The translations under genes were made by a program, and so were the position numbers. Under the pieces are notes generated by a model. That model was not told the origin of the DNA. It did not search any database and saw nothing but the letters and a program-made list of their open reading frames with translations. 64,000 nt of DNA. Source: Cognatishimia activa. GTDB taxonomy: Bacteria > Pseudomonadota > Alphaproteobacteria > Rhodobacterales > Rhodobacteraceae. Location: NCBI RefSeq assembly GCF_017798205.1, contig NZ_CP060010.1, positions 62,001 through 126,000 of the forward strand, given 5' to 3'. How positions within the stretch are numbered: position 1 is the stretch's first letter; every line of letters begins with the position of its first letter. Shown piece after piece: positions 1-8,412 of the stretch.

Positions 1-16
1 TCCCTCTAGGGGTCCA

Positions 17-502
17 ATGTCCATCAATCCCATCCTTGATGCATCCAGCGCAATTAAAGTCCACACTCTTGCGGCGAGTTTCGCGTTGACACTGGGTCCC
101 TTCATATTCACCCCGAAAGCAAGGGGGAAATTGCACAAATTCCTCGGCTACATCTGGATCCTGGCTATGGCGACGACGGCGATTTCGTCGTTTTTCATTC
201 ACGGATTCAAACTCATCTGGGTCTTTAGCCCGATTCACTTTTTGTCGATCTTTATTCTCTTCGGCCTGTGCCGCGCCTTTTGGTACATTCGAAATGGCAA
301 TGTCATTGGTCATGCCCGCACGATGCTTGGCATGTATTGGTACGGCGTACTGGCCGCGGGTATCTTCACCCTCTTGCCCGGACGCATGCTGAACCGCGCC
401 CTCTTCCCCGAGGCCCCCTGGCTTGGCTACCTGTTCATCGCCTGCGGCGCCCTTCTGATCATTTGCCACATTCGCCGCGAAGCCGCCGGACTTGTCGGAT
501 AA
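17..502 (+). CDS. DUF2306-like multi-pass membrane protein
   Basis: This 161-residue protein is almost entirely hydrophobic, with about four predicted membrane segments. Spaced charged residues (KARGKLHKFLGY near residue 35 and GHARTMLGMYW near 98) fit the DUF2306 family, an uncharacterised inner-membrane family with conserved His/Arg residues near membrane faces. The ATG start at 17 follows a short purine-rich stretch close to the window edge. The next feature downstream is tRNA-Leu on the same strand, and no operon partner is visible. The function is unknown; the family assignment is by motif memory only. Confidence 0.75.
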   Translation: MSINPILDASSAIKVHTLAASFALTLGPFIFTPKARGKLHKFLGYIWILAMATTAISSFFIHGFKLIWVFSPIHFLSIFILFGLCRAFWYIRNGNVIGHARTMLGMYWYGVLAAGIFTLLPGRMLNRALFPEAPWLGYLFIACGALLIICHIRREAAGLVG

Positions 503-577
503 ATTCACCCGAGTGCATTTTCCTCTTGAGCCTGCCCGTGGCTTGGTCTAGTGACCCGCTACCAAGTCTATGACAGT

Positions 578-664
578 GCGGTCGTGGCGGAATTGGTAGA
601 CGCGCAGCGTTGAGGTCGCTGTTCCTTAACCGGAGTGGAAGTTCGAGTCTTCTCGACCGCACCA
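578..664 (+). tRNA. trnL: tRNA-Leu (GAG anticodon)
   Basis: The 7-bp acceptor stem GCGGTCG (578-584) pairs with CGACCGC (654-660). It is followed by discriminator A and an encoded CCA (661-664). The anticodon stem CAGCG/CGCTG holds the loop TTGAGGT, giving anticodon GAG, which reads CUC and CUU. A long variable arm lies between the anticodon and T arms, as expected for a class II leucine tRNA. The T loop GTTCGAGTC is canonical. Confidence 0.96.
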
Positions 665-780
665 ATAGACTAGGTTCCCAAGACATCTCGTGCAGAAACG
701 ATAGGCTTTGGCTGAACCCGAACACTCGCGCGTCCGGTGCGTAGCACACGTCTTCGCAAGAGGTAGAAAATCTCGACATT

Positions 781-2490
781 CTATGAGTCGAGACGGCAAT
801 CCAGCACGCTCACATCACGTTCAAGGAAGAGTGGCTTGCGTGCCGAAAAGACCTGAACGCTTTTGCATTCTGTTTCCACTTGCTGAAAGAATGCCTGCAT
901 AATCGGTGCATTGTCTTTGCCGAGCCATCCCTCCAAATCGCTAATCACAAAAAGATCGACTCCATCCGCGCGCCAGTTTGCGAGGTTCCAGTCATCCGGT
1001 TGGGGTGGCCAAGCGAATGGGGCGACGCTGCCCTCAAGATCAGCATCCGTGGAGCCCTCAAGGCCGAACATGACCTCGGGCATTGGCACGACAAAATAGG
1101 CGTCAGGAAGGCCCTCGGGGATGCGGCGCTCTGCAGCAATTTCTGGCATGGTCAGATCGTATTTTTCGGCCGTGCGCGTCACCCGCGCCCATTCAAAATC
1201 CTGCGCCGCGCGGGTTTGTTGGATTGGCAGATCCAGCGACGTCATCACCTTGCGATCTGGGTGCACCGTCTCGATGTAAGAGGCCACATCCACATTCACC
1301 GGACGCACGATGGCCTGCTTCCAAATCATGATGTCTCCGACCACGCAAAAGCCTAAAGCGGCTGCCGCGGACAGAGTTCCAAGAGCGCGCGAGACGCGGA
1401 ACAGGCAGGCGATGCTGATCGCTCCGAAAAGTTGGACCACCATAAAATGCGCGATCCAAAGTTGTTCGGGTTGGCGCAGGCCAACCAGATAGGCCAGCCC
1501 CAGAGTCGACAAGATCGTCGCGCCCCAAACGCCCAGCAACATGCCGGGCTTTTCCATGCCCAGCGCAAAGATCGGAAACAGCAAAAACGCATAGGGCATC
1601 AAAAGACCGATCCCAAATTCCAAATCCATCGCCGCCCGAAGCATTTTGCCAACAGAGTCAACGAAGCTCACGTTTTCGGCGATCGACATTACGGACTGAA
1701 TTTCCTGAAATTTCAGGAAGTTAACGAAGTCCAGGATGATGCCAATATTCAACGGAGGCCAGAGGATCACTGCCGTTAAAAAGATCCTTAGGATCGACGC
1801 CATGGTGGTTTTGAACCCGATCTGCGCACTCATCACGCCGACATAGGCCAAGGCAAATGGCACCATCAAAAGCACGAAGGAATGCTTAAAGCTCAACCCC
1901 AGAACAACGGCGATCCCCAAGAAGATATCGATGCGTTTGAGGCTAGGGCTTTGCACCTTGCGGATCATCAAAAGCACGATCCATATCGAGGCTGCAGCGA
2001 TCCCGACGTCGCCTTTAAAGATGTAGGAGAGGAAGACGGACAAAGGCGCGAAAACTGCAAAGAGCGCGATTACGAAACTCTCGCCTTTCGTGAACCCAAG
2101 CAGCCGTCCGATACGGTAAAACAAGGGGGCCATCAAAGCCGAGATCGCGCCGGTCATGGCCCGTGCTGTCAGATAGAAAATGGTCGGGTCATTGAAGTAC
2201 TGCGCGCGAAACTCCTGCGTGCCGGACCACATATCCAGCCCTCGACCAACGACATAGAGGACGCCATAAAGTACCGCCGCCATATAGTGCATCAAAGGGG
2301 GATAGAAATGCTGGTCCGGGATCAGCTCTCCGGCCAGAACTTTGGCGGCTTGGTTCACACGCTCGTCGCCATGCAGGTAGCCCCAATCAAGGCCAATGAC
2401 CCTGAGGCCCCAAGCAACAAAAAACAAAAGAAACAGGATGCCCCAATCCATCTTGGGGACAGCTTTGATCGGTAAATTGGATGTCTGCAC
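781..2490 (-). CDS. GT39/ArnT-like polyprenyl-phosphate-sugar glycosyltransferase
   Basis: This 569-residue integral membrane protein has about ten membrane helices in its first 400 residues and a soluble C-terminal domain. An acidic motif (YLHGDERVNQ, about residue 38-47) sits just after the first helix, in the first periplasmic loop, where GT-C enzymes such as PMT and ArnT keep their catalytic Asp/Glu. Such enzymes move a sugar from a polyprenyl-phosphate donor to an acceptor on the periplasmic side. The start is GTG at 2490, preceded by AAGGA at 6-nt spacing; an ATG 13 codons in is an alternative. It is transcribed divergently from the HAD-UbiA gene, which may supply a lipid-linked sugar. 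Donor and acceptor are unknown. Confidence 0.75.
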   Translation of the reverse strand: MQTSNLPIKAVPKMDWGILFLLFFVAWGLRVIGLDWGYLHGDERVNQAAKVLAGELIPDQHFYPPLMHYMAAVLYGVLYVVGRGLDMWSGTQEFRAQYFNDPTIFYLTARAMTGAISALMAPLFYRIGRLLGFTKGESFVIALFAVFAPLSVFLSYIFKGDVGIAAASIWIVLLMIRKVQSPSLKRIDIFLGIAVVLGLSFKHSFVLLMVPFALAYVGVMSAQIGFKTTMASILRIFLTAVILWPPLNIGIILDFVNFLKFQEIQSVMSIAENVSFVDSVGKMLRAAMDLEFGIGLLMPYAFLLFPIFALGMEKPGMLLGVWGATILSTLGLAYLVGLRQPEQLWIAHFMVVQLFGAISIACLFRVSRALGTLSAAAALGFCVVGDIMIWKQAIVRPVNVDVASYIETVHPDRKVMTSLDLPIQQTRAAQDFEWARVTRTAEKYDLTMPEIAAERRIPEGLPDAYFVVPMPEVMFGLEGSTDADLEGSVAPFAWPPQPDDWNLANWRADGVDLFVISDLEGWLGKDNAPIMQAFFQQVETECKSVQVFSARKPLFLERDVSVLDCRLDS

Positions 2491-2599
2491 GGCTAATCCT
2501 TACGCGCCCCTCGTGAATACCGCAGGAAAACCACATTTGTGTCAATATTTCATATTAACAAATCTGTGTTGGTATTGGTTATCCGTACAGTGAGACCGC

Positions 2600-4057
2600 A
2601 TGTATAATAGGCAAATAAAAGAGCAGCTTCCCCTCTATGTTGATTTAGACGGGACACTTATTAAGTCAGATGTTGCGCAGGAATTGATCGTGCAACTGAT
2701 CGCCCGCCCGGATTTGTGGCGCGCGGGACGTCGCGCGATGGCACAAGGTCGCGCTGCGCTGAAACGCTTCCTGTCGGAAAACCTGTCCTTTGATGCCGCC
2801 GCCCTGCCCTATACCGAGGCGGTTCTGGACTACATCAAAGCCGAAAAAGAAAAAGGCCGTCGCGTGGTGTTGGCGACCGCTGCAGACCAGCTTGTCGCCG
2901 ATCAAGTGGCCGAACATCTTGGCTGTTTTGACGGGATTATCGCCTCAAGTGCGGATCACAACCTGAAAGGGGGCGCGAAACTCGACGCCATTCGCGCCGA
3001 CGCCGATGGAGACTTTGAATATCTCGGCAATGACACCCCTGATCTGGTCATCTGGAAAGACGCAGCCCGCGTCGGGATCGTCAATGCCCCAAGCCGCGTC
3101 AAGGCGCGCGCTTTGAAAGACGCCGAGGCCTCGCTGGTGGTTGAAGATCGCCCCTCTGTGGCGCGAGGCATCATCAAGGCGATGCGCCCTCATCAATGGG
3201 CCAAGAACGTGCTGGTGCTATTGCCGCTGTTCTTTTCGCACAGCTACCTGAACCCAGGCATGCTGGGCGCCGCGCTTTTGGCAATGGCGGTGTTTTCCAT
3301 GTGTGCTTCGGCGATCTACATCATCAATGACCTTCTGGACATCGAAGCCGACCGAAAGCACGAACGCAAACGCAACCGGCCGTTTGCAGCGGGCATTTTG
3401 TCGCCTAAACACGGGCTTCTTGCGTCGGGCGGGCTTTTGGCCACAGCCTTTGCCGTCAGTCTTTGGCAGTTCAACCCCATGGTGACCGCGCTTTTTGCGC
3501 TCTATATCCTGACGACGACGCTCTATTCGACCTGGTTCAAACATAAAGCGGCGATCGATATCGTTGTTCTGACCTGCCTCTATGCCCTGCGCATCTTTGT
3601 AGGCGGCGTCGTGATCGGCGTCATAGTCTCCCCCAGCCTTCTGAACTTCTCGCTGTTTTTCTTTGCAAGCCTCGCGTTGATGAAACGCTTCACCGAGATC
3701 CAAAAGCTTGAGAAGAACAAAACCAAGGACAAGGTGCGCGGCTATTACCTCTTGGACAATCAAACCATCCTGCCAATGGGCATCACCGCAGGCGGTCTCT
3801 CTGTCCTGACGCTGACGCAGTATTTCGGCACAGAGTTTGTGGCCACGACCTACGGAGCGCCAGAGCTTCTGTGGCTGACGGCTCCGCTGGTCCTGTTCTG
3901 GATCTTCCGCGCCTGGCTCTTGGCGATGCGCGCGCAGATTGATGACGATCCTGTGGTCTTTGCCCTGCGCGACAAAGTCAGCCGCATCGCGATCCTGATG
4001 TCTGTGGGCCTTGTGATTGCGGCGAAGTTCCTCACGATTGAAGGGCTTTTGGTATGA
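2600..4057 (+). CDS. HAD phosphatase-UbiA prenyltransferase fusion
   Basis: This is a 485-residue two-part protein. Residues 10-190 form a HAD-type phosphatase domain: motif I YVDLDGTL has D15 and D17, a Thr at 93 fits motif II, and GNDTPD near 143 fits motif IV. From about residue 195 there is a UbiA-type membrane domain with eight to nine helices. Its first Mg-prenyl-diphosphate motif is NDLLDIEAD (243-251), followed by RKHERKRNRP, which resembles decaprenyl-phosphate phosphoribosyltransferases more than quinone enzymes. Known relatives join a polyprenyl phosphate to phosphoribose; the HAD part could then remove the 5'-phosphate, but this is inference. The stop overlaps the downstream SMR gene by ATGA, so the two are translationally coupled. 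Confidence 0.85.
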   Translation: MYNRQIKEQLPLYVDLDGTLIKSDVAQELIVQLIARPDLWRAGRRAMAQGRAALKRFLSENLSFDAAALPYTEAVLDYIKAEKEKGRRVVLATAADQLVADQVAEHLGCFDGIIASSADHNLKGGAKLDAIRADADGDFEYLGNDTPDLVIWKDAARVGIVNAPSRVKARALKDAEASLVVEDRPSVARGIIKAMRPHQWAKNVLVLLPLFFSHSYLNPGMLGAALLAMAVFSMCASAIYIINDLLDIEADRKHERKRNRPFAAGILSPKHGLLASGGLLATAFAVSLWQFNPMVTALFALYILTTTLYSTWFKHKAAIDIVVLTCLYALRIFVGGVVIGVIVSPSLLNFSLFFFASLALMKRFTEIQKLEKNKTKDKVRGYYLLDNQTILPMGITAGGLSVLTLTQYFGTEFVATTYGAPELLWLTAPLVLFWIFRAWLLAMRAQIDDDPVVFALRDKVSRIAILMSVGLVIAAKFLTIEGLLV

Positions 4058-4419
4058 CGCTGAACAGTTTTATTCTGGTCGTGATCTCGGTCACCCTTTC
4101 GGCCTTTGGCCAGACGGCCTTTAAGATCGGTGTCGAGCGAGTGCATTTCGCGCCGGACGCCGCTGTCATGGGTAAAGTCATGGGCTTTGCTGCCTCGCCA
4201 CATATTATTGGCGGCTTGCTTTTTTATGGTATTGGCACGCTGTTCTGGCTCTTTGCCCTACGCACTCTGGATCTGTCGCTGGCCTATCCCTTTGTGGCAA
4301 TCAGCTTTATCGTAGTGTTCCTGATTGGGATCTTTGGCCTGGGCGAGCCGTTCAATGCCACGCGTCTTGCGGGGCTTTTGATCATCACCCTTGGACTGGT
4401 GGTTATGGCCCGCGCCTGA
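4054..4419 (+). CDS. SMR/EamA-type small flippase subunit (ArnE/ArnF-like)
   Basis: A 121-residue protein with four hydrophobic helices and the layout of half-size drug/metabolite transporters. The pattern LALRTLDLSLAYPF and the C-terminal half resemble ArnE/ArnF, which flip undecaprenyl-phosphate-aminoarabinose across the inner membrane. The start overlaps the stop of the HAD-UbiA gene (ATGA), so it is probably co-translated with it and may flip that enzyme's lipid-linked sugar. A strong bidirectional terminator lies 24 nt downstream. A small-molecule exporter cannot be excluded. Confidence 0.75.
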   Translation: MTLNSFILVVISVTLSAFGQTAFKIGVERVHFAPDAAVMGKVMGFAASPHIIGGLLFYGIGTLFWLFALRTLDLSLAYPFVAISFIVVFLIGIFGLGEPFNATRLAGLLIITLGLVVMARA

Positions 4420-4443
4420 CCCTCGAAACAGGGCAACAAAAAA

Positions 4444-4469
4444 GGGTCGGCGGGATGCCGACCCTTTTT
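4444..4469. terminator. Bidirectional rho-independent terminator
   Basis: A perfect 8-bp stem, GGGTCGGC (4444-4451) with GCCGACCC (4457-4464), carries a 5-nt loop. It is followed by five T on the plus strand and preceded by six A, giving a U-run on the other strand. It separates the convergent SMR gene and the BY-kinase-like gene and can end both transcripts. Confidence 0.9.
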
Positions 4470-4487
4470 GTTTTTGATCTCGGTGCG

Positions 4488-5240
4488 TTAGACCAGAATG
4501 CCTTCGGATTTATTCAGCACGACGCCCAGCAATTGGGTGCGATCCCCTAGGGCTTGCTCAGCCCTCAGAACGTCTTGCGGCTGTGTTTGACCGCCGCCAA
4601 CGACCAGCAAAACGCCGTCAACATTTGGCAAAAAGCTCAAGAGTTCATCGCTCTCAAGAACCGGCGGCAAATCATAGATCACGATGTCAGGGGCCAAAAC
4701 ATCTTGCAGCTCTGCAAGGACATCCACCATCATCGCCTCCTGGAAAAGCTCCGCAGAGTTCAGATCACGGGTTTCATTCAGCCCCAGCGCAAGTCCACGT
4801 CCAGCACGCAGGAAATAGTCCTCAGGAGGGATGTGCCCGCGCAAATAGTCCGCGATATCCGTCGGGTCAGAGACCCCTAGAATACGCGACAGGCTCGGTG
4901 CAGACAGGTTCATGTCCAACAGAACCGTCCGCAGGCTCTCCATCCGCGCGAAGGAAATCGCCAGGTTGGACGCCACAAAGCTTGACCCACAACCTTCGGT
5001 CGGCGCAGTCACCGCAACACGGCTCCAGCCGTTTTCACGCATCGCCAGCAAAAGCCGTGTGCGCAGCATGTCGAACTGTTTATGCAGCGGATCGCTTTTA
5101 TTCGCGGTCACGATCCGGTTGCGCCGCAGATGTCCCGGGTCCAGCCCGATTTGCTCCATGGAATCCCATAGAACCTGCGCCTCATCAACATTGGGCGCAT
5201 AGACGTCGCGGTTCTTGCTTGGAACCAATTGTCTGTTCAT
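4488..5240 (-). CDS. CpsD/Wzc-type ATPase domain protein with degenerate Walker motifs
   Basis: The 250-residue protein matches the cytoplasmic half of bacterial tyrosine kinases that control polysaccharide chain length. The pre-Walker region (SDPLHKQFDMLRTRL) and the VAVTAPTEGCG...NLAISFA block are recognisable. The Walker A loop reads TEGCGSS (81-87), with no lysine where GxGK(T/S) is expected. Walker A' is LLDMN (107-111), keeping only the first Asp. The C-terminus (VLNKSEGILV) has no tyrosine cluster. The matching Wzz-like membrane partner is encoded separately at 14461-15726. The likely role is regulatory or structural, with ATP binding and kinase activity doubtful. An SD-like GAGGA precedes the ATG. 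Confidence 0.8.
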   Translation of the reverse strand: MNRQLVPSKNRDVYAPNVDEAQVLWDSMEQIGLDPGHLRRNRIVTANKSDPLHKQFDMLRTRLLLAMRENGWSRVAVTAPTEGCGSSFVASNLAISFARMESLRTVLLDMNLSAPSLSRILGVSDPTDIADYLRGHIPPEDYFLRAGRGLALGLNETRDLNSAELFQEAMMVDVLAELQDVLAPDIVIYDLPPVLESDELLSFLPNVDGVLLVVGGGQTQPQDVLRAEQALGDRTQLLGVVLNKSEGILV

Positions 5241-5330
5241 GCTCGTATCCTCTCTCGGATCCGTTTTGGACGGTTTTTCGGCCCTTTCCGCGCAGAATAG
5301 CCCCCAAATGCGGGCAAATTATGGCAGGGG

Positions 5331-7430
5331 TTAAAAGCCAAGCAGATCGGCCTCTTTGATGGCGCGACGAATGAAATCGGCGCGACTGGGTTCTGGGAGC
5401 CAGCCCAAAAGCTCTTTGGTCTGGCGGTTATCAAAGGGCGAGAAATGCGCGCGGGATTTCCAATCGGCCAGCGACGGGCGGATCGCGCCCTTGCGACCCA
5501 GAGCATAGCGTTTCAGCAGGTATTTCACCGCATCAGAGGCCCAAAAGACGTTCAGGTTGCCAGTCGACACCGAGATTTTCGCACCCAACTGTTTGTGGAT
5601 CGCGGCGAAATAGTCCCGCCCCGACAGCATCGGATCGCCAATGAGGTTAAAGCTCTGCCCGACCGCTTTGTCGTGATCCATCATCGTGACGAGCGCATCA
5701 GCCACATCGTCAATCAGCACGAACGGCAGAATATTCGTCCCCGGCCCCCAAATGCGAACCGCCCCTGCCCCATGCCAGCGCCCAATGCCCCAATGTTGCA
5801 GCGGACCACCTTTGCCAACGACAATACCCGGGCGCGCAATCACGAGTGGCAGGCCCTCGGCATCGTGCAGCTTCAACAATTCTTCTTCGCACTTCGCTTT
5901 CGAGCGCGCATAGAGGTTGCGGTCGCTCATGTCCTCGCCAAAACCAGTGCTTTCGGTGATCACGGTCGCGGGATCGCTCATGTCATAAGAGGCAATCGTG
6001 CCGGTATAGACAAAGCGGTTCACATCAGCCGCCATCGCCGCGCGGGCAAGGTTCAGCGTCACGCCTACGTCATTCTTAAGGCACTCTTCCCAAGTGCCAT
6101 CCAGCGATTTGCCAAGGTGATAGACCGCCTCAATACCCTCCATCGCGCCCGCAAGCGCCTCGGGATCATGCAGCGAGGCCGAGTAGAGCTCGACATGTTT
6201 GGCGATATCCGCAAAGGGACCGGATTTACCGCGGCTCAGGACACGTACGTCTTTACCTTCGGCGACCAATTTTCGGGTTAAGGCGCGACCGATAAAGCCC
6301 GTACCACCAACCACAAGCACCGTCGGTTTGGGTTTGCGTTGGCGTTTGGGTTTCGGCGCGTGCTCGACCTCTGGCATCAGCGCCAAAGTGTCATCAATCG
6401 CCTGCATAACAGTCACCGCAGACGCGCCGTCAAACCGCGCATCCATCGGCGTTCCGTCTCTAAGGCTCTGATAAAAGGCCTTAAATGTGCCCTGAAAGCT
6501 TAGCCCATAGGCCGATTTCCGATTGAGCGATGAGACCTGGCGAAGAGCGTTCACCCCGCCCTCACGCAGATGCTGCCAAGCAAGCCCCATCTGTTTGCGG
6601 AACGGGTTCATAACGATGTCGCTGGCGTTTTCGCCCTCAATCACCAAAGTGTCCTCGGCATAGTTCAGCCGCGCCCGTGCGGTCGAGCCCAGCACAGTCA
6701 CCGAACGATCATCAGCCGTTTCCACCAGTGACAGGTTCAGCGTCACATCCACATCCCCGGCCCGCGCCAGAATGCGCCAGCTTTGAGGACGTGTGCCCGC
6801 GGAAGGGATTTCGATCTCTTTGCCAAGACTGAGGTGCTCAATCTGCAACGGCCCAAAGAGGTCCACCGCAAAGCCAAACAAATGCGGCCCCAGTTCCAGC
6901 AAGAGGTTCTTGGGCTCCCGCAACAGCCAAATCCCAAAGGGTCCAGAGCGCAGCGGAGCCAGCGGGAAATGCCAGTTAATCTCAGCGGAGCCAACGCGCC
7001 CCAACGCACCAGCCGCCATCTCAGATTTCAGGCGTTCATAGCTGGGCAGACCCATGAAGTTATGCCCGGCAACAAAGGATTTCCCCGCCTTTTCAGCGGC
7101 ATCCTGAATGTCTTGCGTCTCAGCTGCACTTAGCGCGACAGGTTTTTCAACCAGACAATGCACACCCGCCTCAAGGCATTTCTTCGCTAAAAATGCATGG
7201 CTGTCAGGCGGCGTCAGAATGTGAACAGCGTCGCAGACGCCTGCCGCCAGCATCTCATCCAAATCACCAAAAGCCTGCGCCCCATGCGCGCCCGCAAGCG
7301 CCTCGGCCGCGCCTTTTGACAGGTCGCACACGGCCGTCAGCTCGACTCCCGGTGTCATTTTCAGGCCCTCGGCATGCCAGTCAGCAATATAACCTGCGCC
7401 AATCAGAGCGGTGCGGATAGATGTCGTCAT
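5331..7430 (-). CDS. Gfo/Idh/MocA oxidoreductase-SDR epimerase fusion
   Basis: This 699-residue protein joins two NAD(P)-dependent enzymes. Residues 1-355 are a Gfo/Idh/MocA oxidoreductase, with nucleotide motif LIGAGYIAD (9-17) and the signature EKP at 95-97. A short Lys/Pro/Arg-rich linker (about 356-370) leads to an extended SDR of the sugar-nucleotide epimerase/dehydratase type, with GGTGFIG at 375-381 and the catalytic pair YARSK (Y507, K511). The SDR C-terminus is full length, so this is a true fusion and not a readthrough. Its place at the head of a run of glycosyltransferases suggests work on an activated sugar in polysaccharide synthesis; the substrate is unknown. The next gene upstream ends 1 nt from its start. 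Confidence 0.85.
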   Translation of the reverse strand: MTTSIRTALIGAGYIADWHAEGLKMTPGVELTAVCDLSKGAAEALAGAHGAQAFGDLDEMLAAGVCDAVHILTPPDSHAFLAKKCLEAGVHCLVEKPVALSAAETQDIQDAAEKAGKSFVAGHNFMGLPSYERLKSEMAAGALGRVGSAEINWHFPLAPLRSGPFGIWLLREPKNLLLELGPHLFGFAVDLFGPLQIEHLSLGKEIEIPSAGTRPQSWRILARAGDVDVTLNLSLVETADDRSVTVLGSTARARLNYAEDTLVIEGENASDIVMNPFRKQMGLAWQHLREGGVNALRQVSSLNRKSAYGLSFQGTFKAFYQSLRDGTPMDARFDGASAVTVMQAIDDTLALMPEVEHAPKPKRQRKPKPTVLVVGGTGFIGRALTRKLVAEGKDVRVLSRGKSGPFADIAKHVELYSASLHDPEALAGAMEGIEAVYHLGKSLDGTWEECLKNDVGVTLNLARAAMAADVNRFVYTGTIASYDMSDPATVITESTGFGEDMSDRNLYARSKAKCEEELLKLHDAEGLPLVIARPGIVVGKGGPLQHWGIGRWHGAGAVRIWGPGTNILPFVLIDDVADALVTMMDHDKAVGQSFNLIGDPMLSGRDYFAAIHKQLGAKISVSTGNLNVFWASDAVKYLLKRYALGRKGAIRPSLADWKSRAHFSPFDNRQTKELLGWLPEPSRADFIRRAIKEADLLGF

Positions 7431-7431
7431 G

Positions 7432-8412
7432 TCACTTGTACTCGATAATTTGCATCCGCCGTCCCTTAAGACGCCGGTAGTGGAACATCCCCATGCCGAG
7501 GATGTTTGGGAATTTGGAAAGGGTCAGCAAAACGCCATGGCGGCGCGCGCGGGCAGAGGCCATGCCTGCCCCGGTCAAACCTTTGACGGAGCGGAGATAG
7601 TTCATCAGGTAAATACCTAGAATAAGGATCAATGCAATCGGCAGAACCATCCACAAAAACAATGCGATAAGCGGGATCACCCCGCCGTAGATCAGAACGC
7701 GCTTCTGTTCGGTCGCAAAATACGGCGGGTGCATATAGCCCACCTGCGCGAAACCATGGCCGGATCGGATCGCTCGTTGCCACCACTGCGAAAACCGTGT
7801 CATGGCCGCGTCGTGAAACGTCATCTCAAAGGGGATACGTTTCAAAACCCAACCCGCCTTGCGAAGACGCACACAGAACTCGTCGTCCTCGGCCGCAATC
7901 ACGGTCTCATCAAACCCGCCAGCTTCCTCATAGGCAGCCGGGCGCACCATCATATCTCCGCCACACGTCAGGATTTCACCTTCGGGACGATCCCATTCAT
8001 CCTGACATAAGTCATTGTAAACACTGGCATCGGGAAACCGCTCACGCCGCCAGCCGGTGACGAGCCCCAATTCCATATCCTGTTCCATCGCGGAGACTGC
8101 GCGCGCGATCCAGTCGGGATCGACAGAACAATCCCCATCGATGAACTGCACATAGTCAGGCATCTCGCCCGTCTTCAGATGTTCATACCCCGCAGCCCGT
8201 CCCCGCGCTGCTGTGAAGGGGCGATCTGAGGACAGCTCTACCACCTCAGCCCCGGCATCCCGCGCGTTTTGCACAGACATATCGAGCGAGCCGCTGTCCA
8301 CATAGACCACGCGATCCACCTTGCCTTTCAGCGATGCCAGGCAATCGACCAACCGCTGACCTTCATTGCGGCCAATGGCGACGACGGCGACTGTTGGGAT
8401 ATCGGACGTCAT
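7432..8412 (-). CDS. Family 2 glycosyltransferase with C-terminal membrane anchor
   Basis: A GT2 enzyme of 326 residues. It shows the N-terminal nucleotide-binding strand VVAIGRNE, DSGS near residue 43, the metal-binding DGDCS near 96, an acidic EDDE near 180 and QWWQRA near 225. Two hydrophobic helices near 250-290 anchor it to the inner membrane. The ATG at 8412 is chosen because it overlaps the upstream gene's stop as ATGA; a longer reading from 8451 would overlap that gene by 43 nt. It is probably co-translated with the GT4 gene. Donor and acceptor sugars cannot be read from sequence. Confidence 0.85.
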   Translation of the reverse strand: MTSDIPTVAVVAIGRNEGQRLVDCLASLKGKVDRVVYVDSGSLDMSVQNARDAGAEVVELSSDRPFTAARGRAAGYEHLKTGEMPDYVQFIDGDCSVDPDWIARAVSAMEQDMELGLVTGWRRERFPDASVYNDLCQDEWDRPEGEILTCGGDMMVRPAAYEEAGGFDETVIAAEDDEFCVRLRKAGWVLKRIPFEMTFHDAAMTRFSQWWQRAIRSGHGFAQVGYMHPPYFATEQKRVLIYGGVIPLIALFLWMVLPIALILILGIYLMNYLRSVKGLTGAGMASARARRHGVLLTLSKFPNILGMGMFHYRRLKGRRMQIIEYK

